From the NCBI RefSeq assembly GCF_001866645.1, contig NZ_MLYP01000029.1:35964-99963 (forward strand): a DNA stretch of 64,000 nucleotides. Direction: 5' to 3'. A program made the position numbers and the translations under genes. The stretch comes from Streptomyces colonosanans. Its GTDB lineage: Bacteria; Actinomycetota; Actinomycetes; Streptomycetales; Streptomycetaceae. Below the pieces are notes generated by a model that saw only the letters and a list, made by a program, of their open reading frames with translations, did no database searches and was not told the origin of the DNA. The first letter of the stretch is position 1. Every line of letters begins with the position of its first letter. Below, in pieces: positions 8,323-17,003 of the stretch.

Positions 8323-9177
8323 ATGGTCCATGAGCCGATCTTGGTACTTGCGGCAACCGGGGGACAGGGCAGGGCTGTGACCGACGCACTGCTGGGTCGC
8401 CGGGCCCGGGTCCGCGCGCTGGTGCGCGACCCCCAGCGGAAAGCGGCGCGGGAACTGGCCGACCAGGGTGTCGAAGTGGTGGCGGGATCCTTGAGCGATC
8501 GCAGGTCGCTCATCACCGCGATGCGCGGGGCGGCCGGGGTCTTCGCGTTCACCACTCCGTTCGAGGCCGGCGTGGAAGCGGAGGTGGTCCAGGGACAGAC
8601 AATCCTGGCTGCCGCCAGGGAGGCGGGGGTGCCGCATCTCGTGTTCAGCTCGGTCGCCGGAGCCGACCAGCGGAGCGGCGTACCGCATTTCGACAGCAAG
8701 GCACGCATCGAGGCCGAGCTGACCGCCGGCGAGGTGCCCCATACGATTCTGGGGCCGACGTATTTCTTCGACAACGCTCTCGGCGGAGCAGAGCGCGTTG
8801 TCGATGGCACTCTCGATCTGCCGCTCCCGCCCGATCGGCCGTTGCAGCAGCTTGCCCGCACCGACCTTGGTGCGTTCGCGGCGGAAGTGCTGCTCAACCC
8901 CGCACCTTACGTCGGGCAGCGTATTGAGCTGGCCGGCGATGCACCCACTCCCACGCAGATGGCGGCTGCGCTCGGCGCGGCGCTGGGACGGGAAGTCCGC
9001 CATAGGCAAGTACCTCTGACGGCAGTCGTCAATCCGGACATGCATGCGATGTGGACGTTTCTGAACGGACCCGGCTACCGCGTCGACATCCCCGCACTGC
9101 ACGCTGCTCATCCGGAGGTCCCTTGGAGCAGCTTCGCCGATTGGGCGCACCGCACGTTCGCAACCGCGGCCCGCTGA
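8323..9177 (+). CDS. NmrA-like NAD(P)-binding protein (atypical SDR)
   Basis: 284 residues with an ATG preceded by AAGGGA. The N-terminus ILVLAATGGQGRAVTDALL is the Rossmann dinucleotide-binding motif of NmrA/HSCARG-type proteins. ALVRDPQRKAA then provides the arginine typical of NADP(H) preference. HLVFSSVAG and HFDSKARIE replace the YxxxK active site of classical SDRs, as usual in this group. The C-terminal half (GPTYFFDNAL and the following domain) fits the substrate or regulator-binding region. Likely a redox sensor or quinone/enone reductase; the target is unknown. It stands alone between IS fragments and a broken oxidoreductase gene. Confidence 0.85.
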   Translation: MVHEPILVLAATGGQGRAVTDALLGRRARVRALVRDPQRKAARELADQGVEVVAGSLSDRRSLITAMRGAAGVFAFTTPFEAGVEAEVVQGQTILAAAREAGVPHLVFSSVAGADQRSGVPHFDSKARIEAELTAGEVPHTILGPTYFFDNALGGAERVVDGTLDLPLPPDRPLQQLARTDLGAFAAEVLLNPAPYVGQRIELAGDAPTPTQMAAALGAALGREVRHRQVPLTAVVNPDMHAMWTFLNGPGYRVDIPALHAAHPEVPWSSFADWAHRTFATAAR

Positions 9178-9356
9178 AGCAGCCACGCCAATACGGTCAC
9201 GGTATTTGAGTTGATTCGCGGACACTTCCTGGTGCTACATCCACCTCATGGGCACCATCCTGCGGCCGCGGCCGACATCCTCGGCCGCTCCACAGCCTCG
9301 CTGCCGCCGCTGCGCGACGGGATCGCCACGACTCCCCTTACGGGCCGGCAGGCGGC

Positions 9357-10049
9357 GTGTGGACTGCCGACCCGGAGCACGGTCCAGAGGTGGCGCGCCG
9401 CATCCGCACCGGCACGTTCACCGTCAACGGCGCATCCCGCGACATGCGTGCCCGCAACCTCGCTCCGCTGCCGGCCGACATCGACCACGCCGTGGCCGCC
9501 GCGGTGCCGATCTCCGGGCTGACCGCATGGCAGGGCCTGTTCGACCATGGCCGCCTCACCACAGGACAGACCGTCCTGGTCCACGGTGCCGCGGGCGGCG
9601 TCGGCTCAATCGCGGTGCAGCTCGCCCAAGAGGTCGGTGCCCGAGTCATCGGCACCGGCCGGGCCTCCGCCCGGGACAGGGCGCTCGCGCTCGGCGTGGA
9701 CACCTTCCTCGACCTGGAGACCGAGAAGCTCGAGCACGCCGGCGACGTCGACGTCGTGTTCGACGTGATCGGCGGGGACATCCTCGACCGCTCGGCCACC
9801 CTGGTACGAGCCGGCGGCACCCTTGTCACCATCGCCATGCCGCCCAAGGTCCAACCCCGGTACGGGCGGGCCGTCTTCTTCGTCGTCGAACCCGACCGCA
9901 CCCAGCTCACCGACCTCGCCGCGCGGCTGAGAGACGGACGGCTCAAGCCGATCATCGGCGCCGTACGGCCGCTCGCCGAAGCACCCGCCGCGTTCATCCC
10001 CGACAAGCGCACCCCCGGCAAGACGATCATCCGAGTCACCGAGGACTGA
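9357..10049 (+). pseudogene. Chimera: aldehyde dehydrogenase scrap fused to MDR-family NADP oxidoreductase
   Basis: The frame starts (GTG) inside a segment reading WTADPEHGPEVARRIRTGTF, TVNGA. This is the C-terminal region of an aldehyde dehydrogenase; a preceding DSPYGPAGG in another frame supports this. At about residue 27 it switches to the C-terminal two thirds of a zinc-independent quinone-oxidoreductase-like MDR protein. That part contains PISGLTAWQGLFDHGRL, the NADP motif VLVHGAAGGVGSIAVQLAQ, VDVVFDVIGG and the terminal PGKTIIRVTED. The MDR N-terminal GroES-like domain, normally about 110 residues, is missing. I infer an illegitimate-recombination product; it could be translated but is probably inactive. 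Confidence 0.75.
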
Positions 10050-10200
10050 ACACGAGACCCATCGTGATCGGAATGCGGATCGCCAGTGGCCTCCTGACGG
10101 TCGCTGCGCTAGTGCCGCATCAGGCAACGTTCGCCCTGGGTGGTCTGCGACGATGGCTCCATTCCGCATTCGTGATGTCGAGGCCATCGCCTCTGTGTCC

Positions 10201-10974
10201 TCAGTCGCCGGTCCGATCCTGGTCGTGCGCGTAGGCGTCAGCAGCGGCCTCCTCACCGGGGCTGTGCGGCAGCGAGGCCGACGGCGAATCTCCGGCCGAG
10301 GAGAGCAGGCCGGAAAAGTAGCGCTCCAAGCGGGTGGCGAACCTCGATCCCGGCGCCGTGGCTGCCACCTCGGCCGCGTCGGGTGCTGTGTCCACGTCGC
10401 GCAGGAGCGGCAGGTCGCGCACCCGAAGGCCCGCCCCGGTGAGGCGGTCGCGCTGGGCGGCGCCGGTGTACGCGGTGGACATCGGGATGCCTCGCAGCAG
10501 CGCCGGGTCGGGCACAGCCAGGCCGAGCGCCCAGAACCCGCCGTCCTTCGCCGGGCCGAACCACGCGTCGCACTCCCGCCATGCGCCGGGATCCATCACG
10601 GGGGCGAGGAGCTTCGGCGTGAGCTGTGGGGTATCCATGCCGACCAGTAGCGCGGGGCCGTCCGTCACGGCGGCGAAGGCCGCGGCCAGCCGCTCGTCCA
10701 GGCCGCCGGACGCCTGCGGGATCACCTCGATGCCAGGCGGCAGCCAGCGTCCAGGCGCGCCGTCCAGAAAGAGCACTCGGCGGCGGGCCGGGCAGCGCAG
10801 TACGGTCTCGAGGGTGTCGGCGAGCGCCGCCTCCGCCAGCGCGGCCGCCTGGGCGGGGGTGAACGGCGGGGTGAGCCGGGTCTTGACGTGCCCAGGCCGT
10901 GGCTCCTTGGCGATCACCAACAGCGCGGTCGGGCTGACCGCGCTCTCAGCCGTCGACCCGACCGGGCCGCTCAC
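10201..10974 (-). CDS. DUF2064 (TIGR04282-type) nucleotidyl/glycosyl transferase-like protein
   Basis: 257 residues. The GTG at 10974 is chosen because it overlaps the TGA of the upstream glycosyltransferase (GTGA), indicating translational coupling. The N-terminal LLVIAKEPRPGHVKTRLTPP is the nucleotide-binding signature of DUF2064/TIGR04282 GT-A-fold proteins. LLVGMDTPQLTP and AKDGGFWALGL supply the DxD-like metal site and the substrate loop. This family is often paired with a second GT-A enzyme of GT2 type, as here, and has no firmly assigned reaction. The last 40 residues are disordered-looking and acidic. It forms a minus-strand unit with the GT2 gene and the epimerase. Confidence 0.85.
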   Translation of the reverse strand: MSGPVGSTAESAVSPTALLVIAKEPRPGHVKTRLTPPFTPAQAAALAEAALADTLETVLRCPARRRVLFLDGAPGRWLPPGIEVIPQASGGLDERLAAAFAAVTDGPALLVGMDTPQLTPKLLAPVMDPGAWRECDAWFGPAKDGGFWALGLAVPDPALLRGIPMSTAYTGAAQRDRLTGAGLRVRDLPLLRDVDTAPDAAEVAATAPGSRFATRLERYFSGLLSSAGDSPSASLPHSPGEEAAADAYAHDQDRTGD

Positions 10975-11669
10975 CGGAGTACTCTCGCCGGACGCCGCGG
11001 CGGCTCGCTGAGCACCGCGCGCATGTCGCGCACCGCGTGCCAGGTGCCACGCCAGGTTCCCGTGATCTTGGAAGGTCCGGTGCGCGGGTAGTACGGCACG
11101 TCGACCTCGCGCACCCGCCATCCGGCGCCGGCGGCGCGCACGACCATCTGCAACGGGTAGCCGGACCTGCGGTCGGTCAGGTCCAGGTCGAGCAGGGCCT
11201 CCCGGCGGGCCACTCGCATCGGACCGAGGTCGTGCAGGCGCAGGCCGGTGCGGCGGCGGATCAGCCGGGCCAGTTGGCGATTGGCGAGCCGGGCGTGCAT
11301 CGGCCAGGCCCCGCGCGTCGTCGGCCTGCGCCGCCCGAGCACCAGGTCCGCCTCACCGTCCAGGACAGGCTGGGCGAGGGACGGCAGCAGCCCCGGGTCG
11401 AGGGAGGCGTCGCAGTCGCAGAAACAGACCACGGGCGCGGTGGCGGCGCGCAGCCCGGCCGCACAGGCGGCGCCGAAGCCGCGCACCGGTTCGCCCACGA
11501 CATACGCGCCCAGCGAAGCGGCGAGTTCGGCGGATCCGTCGGTCGAGCCGTTGTCGACGACCACGGCTCGCCAGCCGGGCGGGATCCGCTTCAACACCCA
11601 AGGAAGGGCGGCCGCTTCGTCGAGGCACGGGAGTACGACGTCCGCAAGGGGTCGATGCCTCTCGGTCAC
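10971..11669 (-). CDS. Glycosyltransferase family 2 (polyprenyl-phosphate sugar synthase-like)
   Basis: 232 residues with a GTG start. The GT-A fold is clear from VVLPCLDEAAALPWVLKRIP, VVVDNGSTDGSAELA, and CFCDCDASLDPG (the DxD). VLGRRR and SGYPLQMVVRA follow. No C-terminal membrane segments are present, which fits soluble dolichol-phosphate-mannose-synthase-like enzymes. It probably loads a nucleotide sugar onto a polyprenyl phosphate that the GT-C enzyme encoded divergently at 12974 then uses; that link is inference from context. Its stop overlaps the start of the DUF2064 gene. Confidence 0.88.
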   Translation of the reverse strand: MTERHRPLADVVLPCLDEAAALPWVLKRIPPGWRAVVVDNGSTDGSAELAASLGAYVVGEPVRGFGAACAAGLRAATAPVVCFCDCDASLDPGLLPSLAQPVLDGEADLVLGRRRPTTRGAWPMHARLANRQLARLIRRRTGLRLHDLGPMRVARREALLDLDLTDRRSGYPLQMVVRAAGAGWRVREVDVPYYPRTGPSKITGTWRGTWHAVRDMRAVLSEPPRRPARVLR

Positions 11670-11843
11670 GTTTTTCAGCGTACGGTGAGAAATGGGGGTT
11701 GGCGCGCCCGGATCGCACCGGACGCAGGCCGACGCACCGTCTCCGATGTCGGTCGGCGCGGTTCGGACGCCGGGCGCTTCCGTCGTGTGAGGGCCGCAAC
11801 GTATCCGACGGCTGCCGGTTCAAGGCCCACTCCCACGCGCGCG

Positions 11844-12902
11844 TTACCGAGGTGCCGTTGCCGTGCCACGCAGGGAGGCCTTCGCGAACTCCTGCATGCC
11901 GTCGGCGAACGGTACCTGGGGCAGCCAGCCGAGTTCCTTGCGCAGCCGTGACGAGGAGGCGGTGATGTGGCGGACGTCGCCGAGTCGGTACTCGCCGGTC
12001 ACCACCGGCTCGGGCCCGCCGCAGGCAGCGGAGAGCGCGGTGGCCATCTCCCCCACGGTGTGCGGGCTCCCGCTGCCGACGTTGTAGGCGCGCAGTGTGC
12101 CCTCCGGGATCGCCGCACCGACCGCGCCGAGCGCCGCCAGGTTGGCGGCGGCCACGTCCCCGACGTGGATGAAGTCCCGGCGCTGACGGCCGTCCTCGAA
12201 GACTCGGGGCGGCTCGCCGCGGGCGAGCGCGGAGCGGAAGAGCGAGGCCACCCCGGCGTACGGGGTGTCGCGCGGCATGCCCGGCCCATAGACGTTGTGG
12301 TAGCGCAGGGCGACCGCCCGGCCGCCGGTGGCCCGGGCCCAGGCGGCGGCCAGGTGCTCCTGGGCGACTTTCGTCGCCGCGTAGACGTTGCGCGGGTCGG
12401 GCGGCGCTTCCTCCGGCACCAGGCCGGGGGTCAGCGGTTCGCCGCAGCGAGGGCAGAGGGGCTCGAACCGCCCGGCGTCCAGGTCGGCGACCCGGCGCGG
12501 GCCGGGCCGGACGGTCCCGTGGTGGGCGCAGTCGTAGCGGCCCTCGCCGTAGTAGACCATCGATCCGGCCAGGACGAGTTCGCTCACCCGCAGCCGGGCC
12601 ATGGCAGCGAGCAGGACGGCGGTGCCCAGGTCGTTGCACCCCACGTAGGCGGGCGCGTCGTCGAAGTCCCGGCCCAGGCCGACCATTGCCGCCTGGTGGC
12701 AGACGGCGTCCACCGTGTGCAGCGCCTCCTCGACCGCCGTTCGGTCCCGCACGTCGCCGCGCACGAACGCGACACCGGGCGGGAACTGCGGGGGCTCGGG
12801 GGACCGCACGTCCAGCACGCGCACCTCATGTCCGGCCTCGACCAACGCACCGACGACATGGGAGCCGATGAACCCTGCCCCACCCGTGACGAGAATCAGC
12901 AC
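11844..12902 (-). CDS. NAD-dependent sugar epimerase/dehydratase with zinc-ribbon-like insert
   Basis: 352 residues of the extended SDR family. ILVTGGAGFIGSHVVGALV binds NAD, and VYAATKVAQEH carries the catalytic YxxxK. HNVYGPGMPRD and RRDFIHVGDVA are the usual nucleotide-sugar-site motifs. An insert at about residues 125-155 contains CAHHG and CPRCGEPL, a possible metal-binding knuckle seen in some actinobacterial dTDP-rhamnose 4-epimerase-like proteins. It likely makes the sugar donor for the neighbouring glycosyltransferases. A 71-bp gap separates it from the divergent GT-C gene, so the two may share a promoter region. Confidence 0.88.
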   Translation of the reverse strand: MLILVTGGAGFIGSHVVGALVEAGHEVRVLDVRSPEPPQFPPGVAFVRGDVRDRTAVEEALHTVDAVCHQAAMVGLGRDFDDAPAYVGCNDLGTAVLLAAMARLRVSELVLAGSMVYYGEGRYDCAHHGTVRPGPRRVADLDAGRFEPLCPRCGEPLTPGLVPEEAPPDPRNVYAATKVAQEHLAAAWARATGGRAVALRYHNVYGPGMPRDTPYAGVASLFRSALARGEPPRVFEDGRQRRDFIHVGDVAAANLAALGAVGAAIPEGTLRAYNVGSGSPHTVGEMATALSAACGGPEPVVTGEYRLGDVRHITASSSRLRKELGWLPQVPFADGMQEFAKASLRGTATAPR

Positions 12903-12973
12903 GCCTTCGAGGCTACGGCTGGATCCGCATACGCGGCGCGGCGAGTCCGTCCGGCGCGTTCGCGACTGCCACT

Positions 12974-14389
12974 GTGGCGGGTGTGGGAGTACGTACGCTC
13001 TGCGCCATCACGCTCCTCGCCGCCCTCACGGCCGTCGTCGCCGCAACCCTCCGCACAGGCGGTGATCTCGGCCGTCCGGCTGCGCTGTTGTACTGGTACG
13101 CCGCCGCGTGGGTGCTGTTCGCCGGCGCGGTGTGGGTGGTACGGCGCGTGCCGTTGCGCACCGCCGTGGCGCTGATCCTGGCCGGCGGGATCGCCCTGTG
13201 CGTGGCGGCACTCTCGGCTCCGCCACGCACCAGCGACGACATGTACCGCTACGCGTGGGACGGCAAAGTGCAGGCCGTGGGAGTCTCCCCGTACGCCTAC
13301 CCGCCTGACGCGCCGCAGCTTGCCCGGTTGCGTGATCCATGGCTCTTCCCTGCCGGGACCGCGTGCCGTGGGTGGGACCTCCGCTCAGGGAGGGGTGTGT
13401 GCACGCACATCAACAGGCCGTCCGAACGCACGATCTACCCGCCCGTGGCCCAGGGGTGGTTCCTGCTGGTACATGCCGTCTCCCCGGCGGGCGGGCGGCA
13501 CAAGCCGCTGCAACTCGCCGGCGCCGTGCTCGCCGTCGCCACGACGGTGGCGCTGCTGCTGGTGCAGCGGCGTAGGTGTGGTGACACGTGGTGGGTGGCG
13601 CTGTGGGCATGGTGTCCGGCCGTGCCGTTCGCCGCGGTCAACGACGCCCATGTGGACACTCTCGGAGTACTGCTCACGGTGGCCGCGCTCGTGACGGCCG
13701 CGGGAGCACGCCGTGGAGCGCTGCTCGGGGCGGCGATCGTCGTCAAGCTGCTGCCCGCACTCACCCTTCCCGGCGCGCTGTCGGGGGTGCTGGCCCCCGG
13801 ACGCAGCCCGCGTACCCGGCTCCGGGAGACGGCGAGCGTGCTGCTCGCCGCCGTTGGTGTCGTGGCGCTCGCCTATCTCCCGTACCTGCTGACGCCCGGT
13901 TCCTCGGTACTGGGTTATCTGCCCGGCTATCTGCGGGAGGAGGGGTACGAGTCGGGTGACGTCGGCCGGTTCGCGCTGCTGCGGCTGGTGCTCCCGGACA
14001 CGTGGGCCGGTCCGGCCGCTGTCACACTGGTCGCGCTCAGCGCCTGGCATGTCCTGCGGCGCGGCGATCCAGAGCGACCGTGGCACGGTTCGCTGCTGGT
14101 CACAGGCACTGCGCTGCTGCTCACCTCGCCCGCGTACTACTGGTACGCGCTGCTCGTCGTGGCCCTCGTGGCAATGGGTGGCCAATGGGAATGGCTCGCC
14201 GTCGCTGCTGCGGGCACCGTGCTGTATGTCGCCGGCGCACTGCAGTGGCATGGCGTCCAGGCTTCTGCGTACGGGCTGGCCGCTGTGACGGTGCTTGCCG
14301 GTGCACTCGTCCGGAGGCGGGCACATGGCGGCAAAGACGGGCGGCGGGACAGTGCGGGAGGACAGGCGTGTCAGCCACACCAGCAGTAA
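12974..14389 (+). CDS. GT-C fold integral membrane glycosyltransferase (GT87/mannosyltransferase-like)
   Basis: 471 residues with a GTG start and roughly ten to twelve hydrophobic helices. The first extracellular loop has the acidic pair typical of GT-C enzymes that use polyprenyl-phosphate sugars, SDDMYRYAWDGKVQAVGVSP. HINRPSERTIYPPVAQ follows, as in the GT87/PimE-like group. It presumably adds a sugar to a lipid or glycan on the outer face of the membrane. It is divergent from the epimerase/GT2/DUF2064 unit and ends 5 bp before the convergent gtrA-like gene, supporting a common glycan role. The C-terminal 30 residues are polar and cytoplasmic. Confidence 0.87.
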   Translation: MAGVGVRTLCAITLLAALTAVVAATLRTGGDLGRPAALLYWYAAAWVLFAGAVWVVRRVPLRTAVALILAGGIALCVAALSAPPRTSDDMYRYAWDGKVQAVGVSPYAYPPDAPQLARLRDPWLFPAGTACRGWDLRSGRGVCTHINRPSERTIYPPVAQGWFLLVHAVSPAGGRHKPLQLAGAVLAVATTVALLLVQRRRCGDTWWVALWAWCPAVPFAAVNDAHVDTLGVLLTVAALVTAAGARRGALLGAAIVVKLLPALTLPGALSGVLAPGRSPRTRLRETASVLLAAVGVVALAYLPYLLTPGSSVLGYLPGYLREEGYESGDVGRFALLRLVLPDTWAGPAAVTLVALSAWHVLRRGDPERPWHGSLLVTGTALLLTSPAYYWYALLVVALVAMGGQWEWLAVAAAGTVLYVAGALQWHGVQASAYGLAAVTVLAGALVRRRAHGGKDGRRDSAGGQACQPHQQ

Positions 14390-14394
14390 GGGGG

Positions 14395-14838
14395 TCAACG
14401 GTGGCGGCGGCTGAAGACGACCATCCGTAAGACGGTGAAGCGCACCACGGTCACCAGGGCAAAGCTCGGTGCGAGCACCAGGGTCTCCGCCGCTGGTGAG
14501 GCGGTGGTCCGGTAGTGACGGAAGAACAGGACAGCGCCCGAGGTGACCAGGTACGCCAGGACGAACAGGCCACCCGCGGCCAGATGCGCCTGGAGGACCC
14601 GGACCGTGGAACCACGAAAGGTCAGCCGGCGGTTGGCCTCCGTGTTGAGGACAGTGACGACAAGAAGGGAGGCGAAATTGGCCAGGATGGGCGGCGACCA
14701 GTGACGCAGAAACCAGTACAGCAAGGCCTGGGCCACCGTGGAGGCGACGCCGATCACGACGAACCAGAGCACGTCCCTGGTCAGTGCGGTGCGGCCGGGC
14801 CGGATCAAGGCGCTGTGCCGTGCGCTGAGGCGTCGCAC
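14395..14838 (-). CDS. GtrA-family membrane protein
   Basis: About 147 residues with four predicted membrane helices: VLWFVVIGVASTVAQALLYW, ILANFASLLVVTVLNTEANR, LFVLAYLVTSGAVLFF, and LVTVVRFTVLRMVVF. The NTEANRRLTF motif between helices 2 and 3 is the GtrA signature. GtrA proteins are thought to flip or support polyprenyl-linked sugars during glycan decoration. The start is uncertain: the GTG at 14838 is the most plausible, but the frame is open much further upstream as an antisense shadow of the oxidoreductase gene. It is convergent with the GT-C gene. Confidence 0.85.
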   Translation of the reverse strand: MRRLSARHSALIRPGRTALTRDVLWFVVIGVASTVAQALLYWFLRHWSPPILANFASLLVVTVLNTEANRRLTFRGSTVRVLQAHLAAGGLFVLAYLVTSGAVLFFRHYRTTASPAAETLVLAPSFALVTVVRFTVLRMVVFSRRHR

Positions 14839-15063
14839 TCCACCATCATGAGGCCACTGTGCGACCCGTCGAGCGGTGCGGAGCGCCGGTTCGGCCTTTC
14901 GACTGGCGGCAGACACCCGCATGCACCACCGGAACGGAAAGCCGACCCGATCTGTGCCAGTTTGTAGCTGACACGTTGACAGGCACTGACGGCGCGGTGG
15001 GGTTCGTCCACCCTCTGAGAGTCGCCCTGGGGCCGCCGGGCGCCGGAACGGAGGAGGCAGCCG

Positions 15064-16497
15064 ATGGACAGTGGTGGACGGCCGCCGGCCCCGGGCTCCG
15101 GCGGGCCGCAGCGTCCCGAATCGGACGAGGATCACGTGCAGGGGCGCCTCGAACGCATTCGCGCTGCCGCTGCGGCGTGGGCCGCCAAGGGCTCCGCTCG
15201 TGCCCGGGCCCTCGTGCGGCGGGTCGAGCAGACTCCCCCGCCCCCGGGGCCGTTCCGTCCCGGCTTCTGGCGCAGTCCCATCCGCGGGCCCTGGCTGACG
15301 TCCGTGTTCGGCCTGGTGCTGCTGATCGGCATCCCGCTGCTCTTCGTGACCGGCGCCCTGTCCTACGCCGCCTACAACCCCAGCCTCGGCGCACTCAACG
15401 ACCAGACCCCGGACAAGGGTCTGCTGGGCTTCTACCTGTTCGACTGGCCCACACATCCGTACTGGCTGTACCGACTGACCCAGGGCGTGCACGTGACGCT
15501 CGGCGTGGTCCTGGTGCCGGTGGTACTGGCCAAACTGTGGTCGGTGATCCCGAAGCTGTTCGAGTGGCTGCCGATCCGCAGCGCCGCCCATGCGCTGGAG
15601 CGGCTGTCGCTGCTGGCGCTGGTGGGCGGGGTCGTCTTCGAGTTCGTCACCGGGATCCTCAACATCCAGCTTTACTACGTCTTCCCGGGCTCCTTCTACA
15701 CCCTGCACTTCTACGGCGCCTGGGTGTTCATCGCCGCGTTCATCGTCCATGTGAGCCTGAAACTCGGCCGGATGACCCGTTCCCTGCGCTCCCGCAACCT
15801 GCGGACGGAGCTGCGCACCGGGCTCGCCGGCACCCGGCCGGAGCCACCCGACCCGGACGGCCTGGTCGCGCTCGAGCCCGCGGCGCCGACCATGAGCCGG
15901 CGCGGCGCACTCGCCATGGTGGGGGGCGGTTCGCTGCTCCTCCTGGTGGTCACCGCGGGACAGAGCATCGGCGGCCGGCTGCGAAGGACCGCCCTTCTCG
16001 CGCCGCACAACCGTGACCCGGGTGGCGGCCCGAAGGACTTCCAGATCAACAAGACGGCCGCTTCCGTCGGCGTCACCCCCGCCCATGTCGGGCCGGATTG
16101 GCGGCTGGAGGTCCGCGGCCACGGACCGACGCACGTCCTCACCCGCGCACAGCTCCTCGCGATGCCCCAGCATGCCGCCGCACTACCGATCGCCTGCGTG
16201 GAGGGATGGTCCACCGACAACCAGCACTGGAGCGGCCTTCGGCTGGCCGACCTCGCCGCCCTGGCCGGCCTCCCCGACGCCGCAAACGTCCTGGTGGAGT
16301 CAGTCCAACCGCCCGGCCCCTACAGCTCGGTGGTACTGCGGGGCAACCAGATCCACGACCCCCGATCGCTGCTCGCCCTGCGAGTCAACGGCGCGGACCT
16401 CTCGCTCGACCACGGCCACCCAGCCCGCGTCATCGTCCCGGCCAACCCCGGCGTGAACAACACCAAGTGGGTGCACCGGCTCACCTTCAGGACGTGA
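15064..16497 (+). CDS. Membrane-anchored molybdopterin-dependent oxidoreductase (cytochrome b561-like plus sulfite-oxidase-fold domain)
   Basis: 477 residues with an ATG preceded by AGGAGG. A polar N-terminus of about 75 residues is followed by four membrane helices carrying histidines (WPTHPYW, QGVHVTLG, TLHFYGA, FIVHVSLKL) that could ligate b-type haem. A fifth helix comes near residue 285, then an extracytoplasmic Mo-cofactor domain. The molybdenum-ligating cysteine is in LPIACVEGWS near residue 378, with WSGLRLADLAALAG and NPGVNNTKWVHR typical of this fold. It likely oxidises or reduces a small oxyanion or sulfoxide outside the membrane. Two genes follow closely, the next after 2 bp. Confidence 0.9.
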   Translation: MDSGGRPPAPGSGGPQRPESDEDHVQGRLERIRAAAAAWAAKGSARARALVRRVEQTPPPPGPFRPGFWRSPIRGPWLTSVFGLVLLIGIPLLFVTGALSYAAYNPSLGALNDQTPDKGLLGFYLFDWPTHPYWLYRLTQGVHVTLGVVLVPVVLAKLWSVIPKLFEWLPIRSAAHALERLSLLALVGGVVFEFVTGILNIQLYYVFPGSFYTLHFYGAWVFIAAFIVHVSLKLGRMTRSLRSRNLRTELRTGLAGTRPEPPDPDGLVALEPAAPTMSRRGALAMVGGGSLLLLVVTAGQSIGGRLRRTALLAPHNRDPGGGPKDFQINKTAASVGVTPAHVGPDWRLEVRGHGPTHVLTRAQLLAMPQHAAALPIACVEGWSTDNQHWSGLRLADLAALAGLPDAANVLVESVQPPGPYSSVVLRGNQIHDPRSLLALRVNGADLSLDHGHPARVIVPANPGVNNTKWVHRLTFRT

Positions 16498-16499
16498 CC

Positions 16500-17003
16500 A
16501 TGGCGCGCTTCGTCCGTTGGTACGGCTCCGGTCCCCTCCATCTTCTCGTCCTGATCGCCTCGTTCGCCCTCACCGGCTACGCCATGGTGCGCATGTTCGC
16601 TGTCCGCCCGCTCGAGGTCGCGATCTGGTTCGTCGGCGCGGCGATCGTCCACGACCTGATCCTGCTGCCCCTGTACTCACTCGCCGATCTGTCGGCCCAC
16701 GCTGTTCTGCGGCATCGCGCCACCCGCATGCCGCAACCGCCGTGGATCAACTACCTGCGGGTGCCCACTTTCCTCTCCGGCGTGCTCCTGCTCGTCTGGT
16801 TCCCCCTCATTCTCGACCTCGCGCTTCCCTACCCGGACGCCGCACGACTGTCCGAAGGCGTCTACCTCGGCCGATGGCTGGCCATCACCGCCGTGCTCTT
16901 CGGCGCCTCCGCCCTTGCCTTCGCTCTCAAGCTCCGCCACCTCCGACGGGCCGCCCGCGCCGACGAGGAACGACCCGCACCGGGTCACGACGCCGCATCA
17001 TGA
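16500..17003 (+). CDS. Small four-helix membrane protein, partner of the molybdoenzyme
   Basis: 167 residues beginning 2 bp after the oxidoreductase stop. Hydrophobic segments fall at LLVLIASFALTGYAMV, VAIWFVGAAIVHDLILLPLY, FLSGVLLLVWFPLILDLAL and WLAITAVLFGASALAFALKL. The third and fourth helices and the polar tail give a topology with both ends inside. I do not recognise a named domain. Tight coupling upstream and an ATGA overlap with the methyltransferase downstream suggest one operon and a structural or electron-transfer role. Confidence 0.8.
   Translation: MARFVRWYGSGPLHLLVLIASFALTGYAMVRMFAVRPLEVAIWFVGAAIVHDLILLPLYSLADLSAHAVLRHRATRMPQPPWINYLRVPTFLSGVLLLVWFPLILDLALPYPDAARLSEGVYLGRWLAITAVLFGASALAFALKLRHLRRAARADEERPAPGHDAAS

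Noticed and set aside
14839..16173. N-terminal extension of the GtrA frame to a 592-residue protein.
   Set aside because: The extension is antisense to the molybdo-oxidoreductase and lacks any domain; GtrA proteins are about 140 residues.
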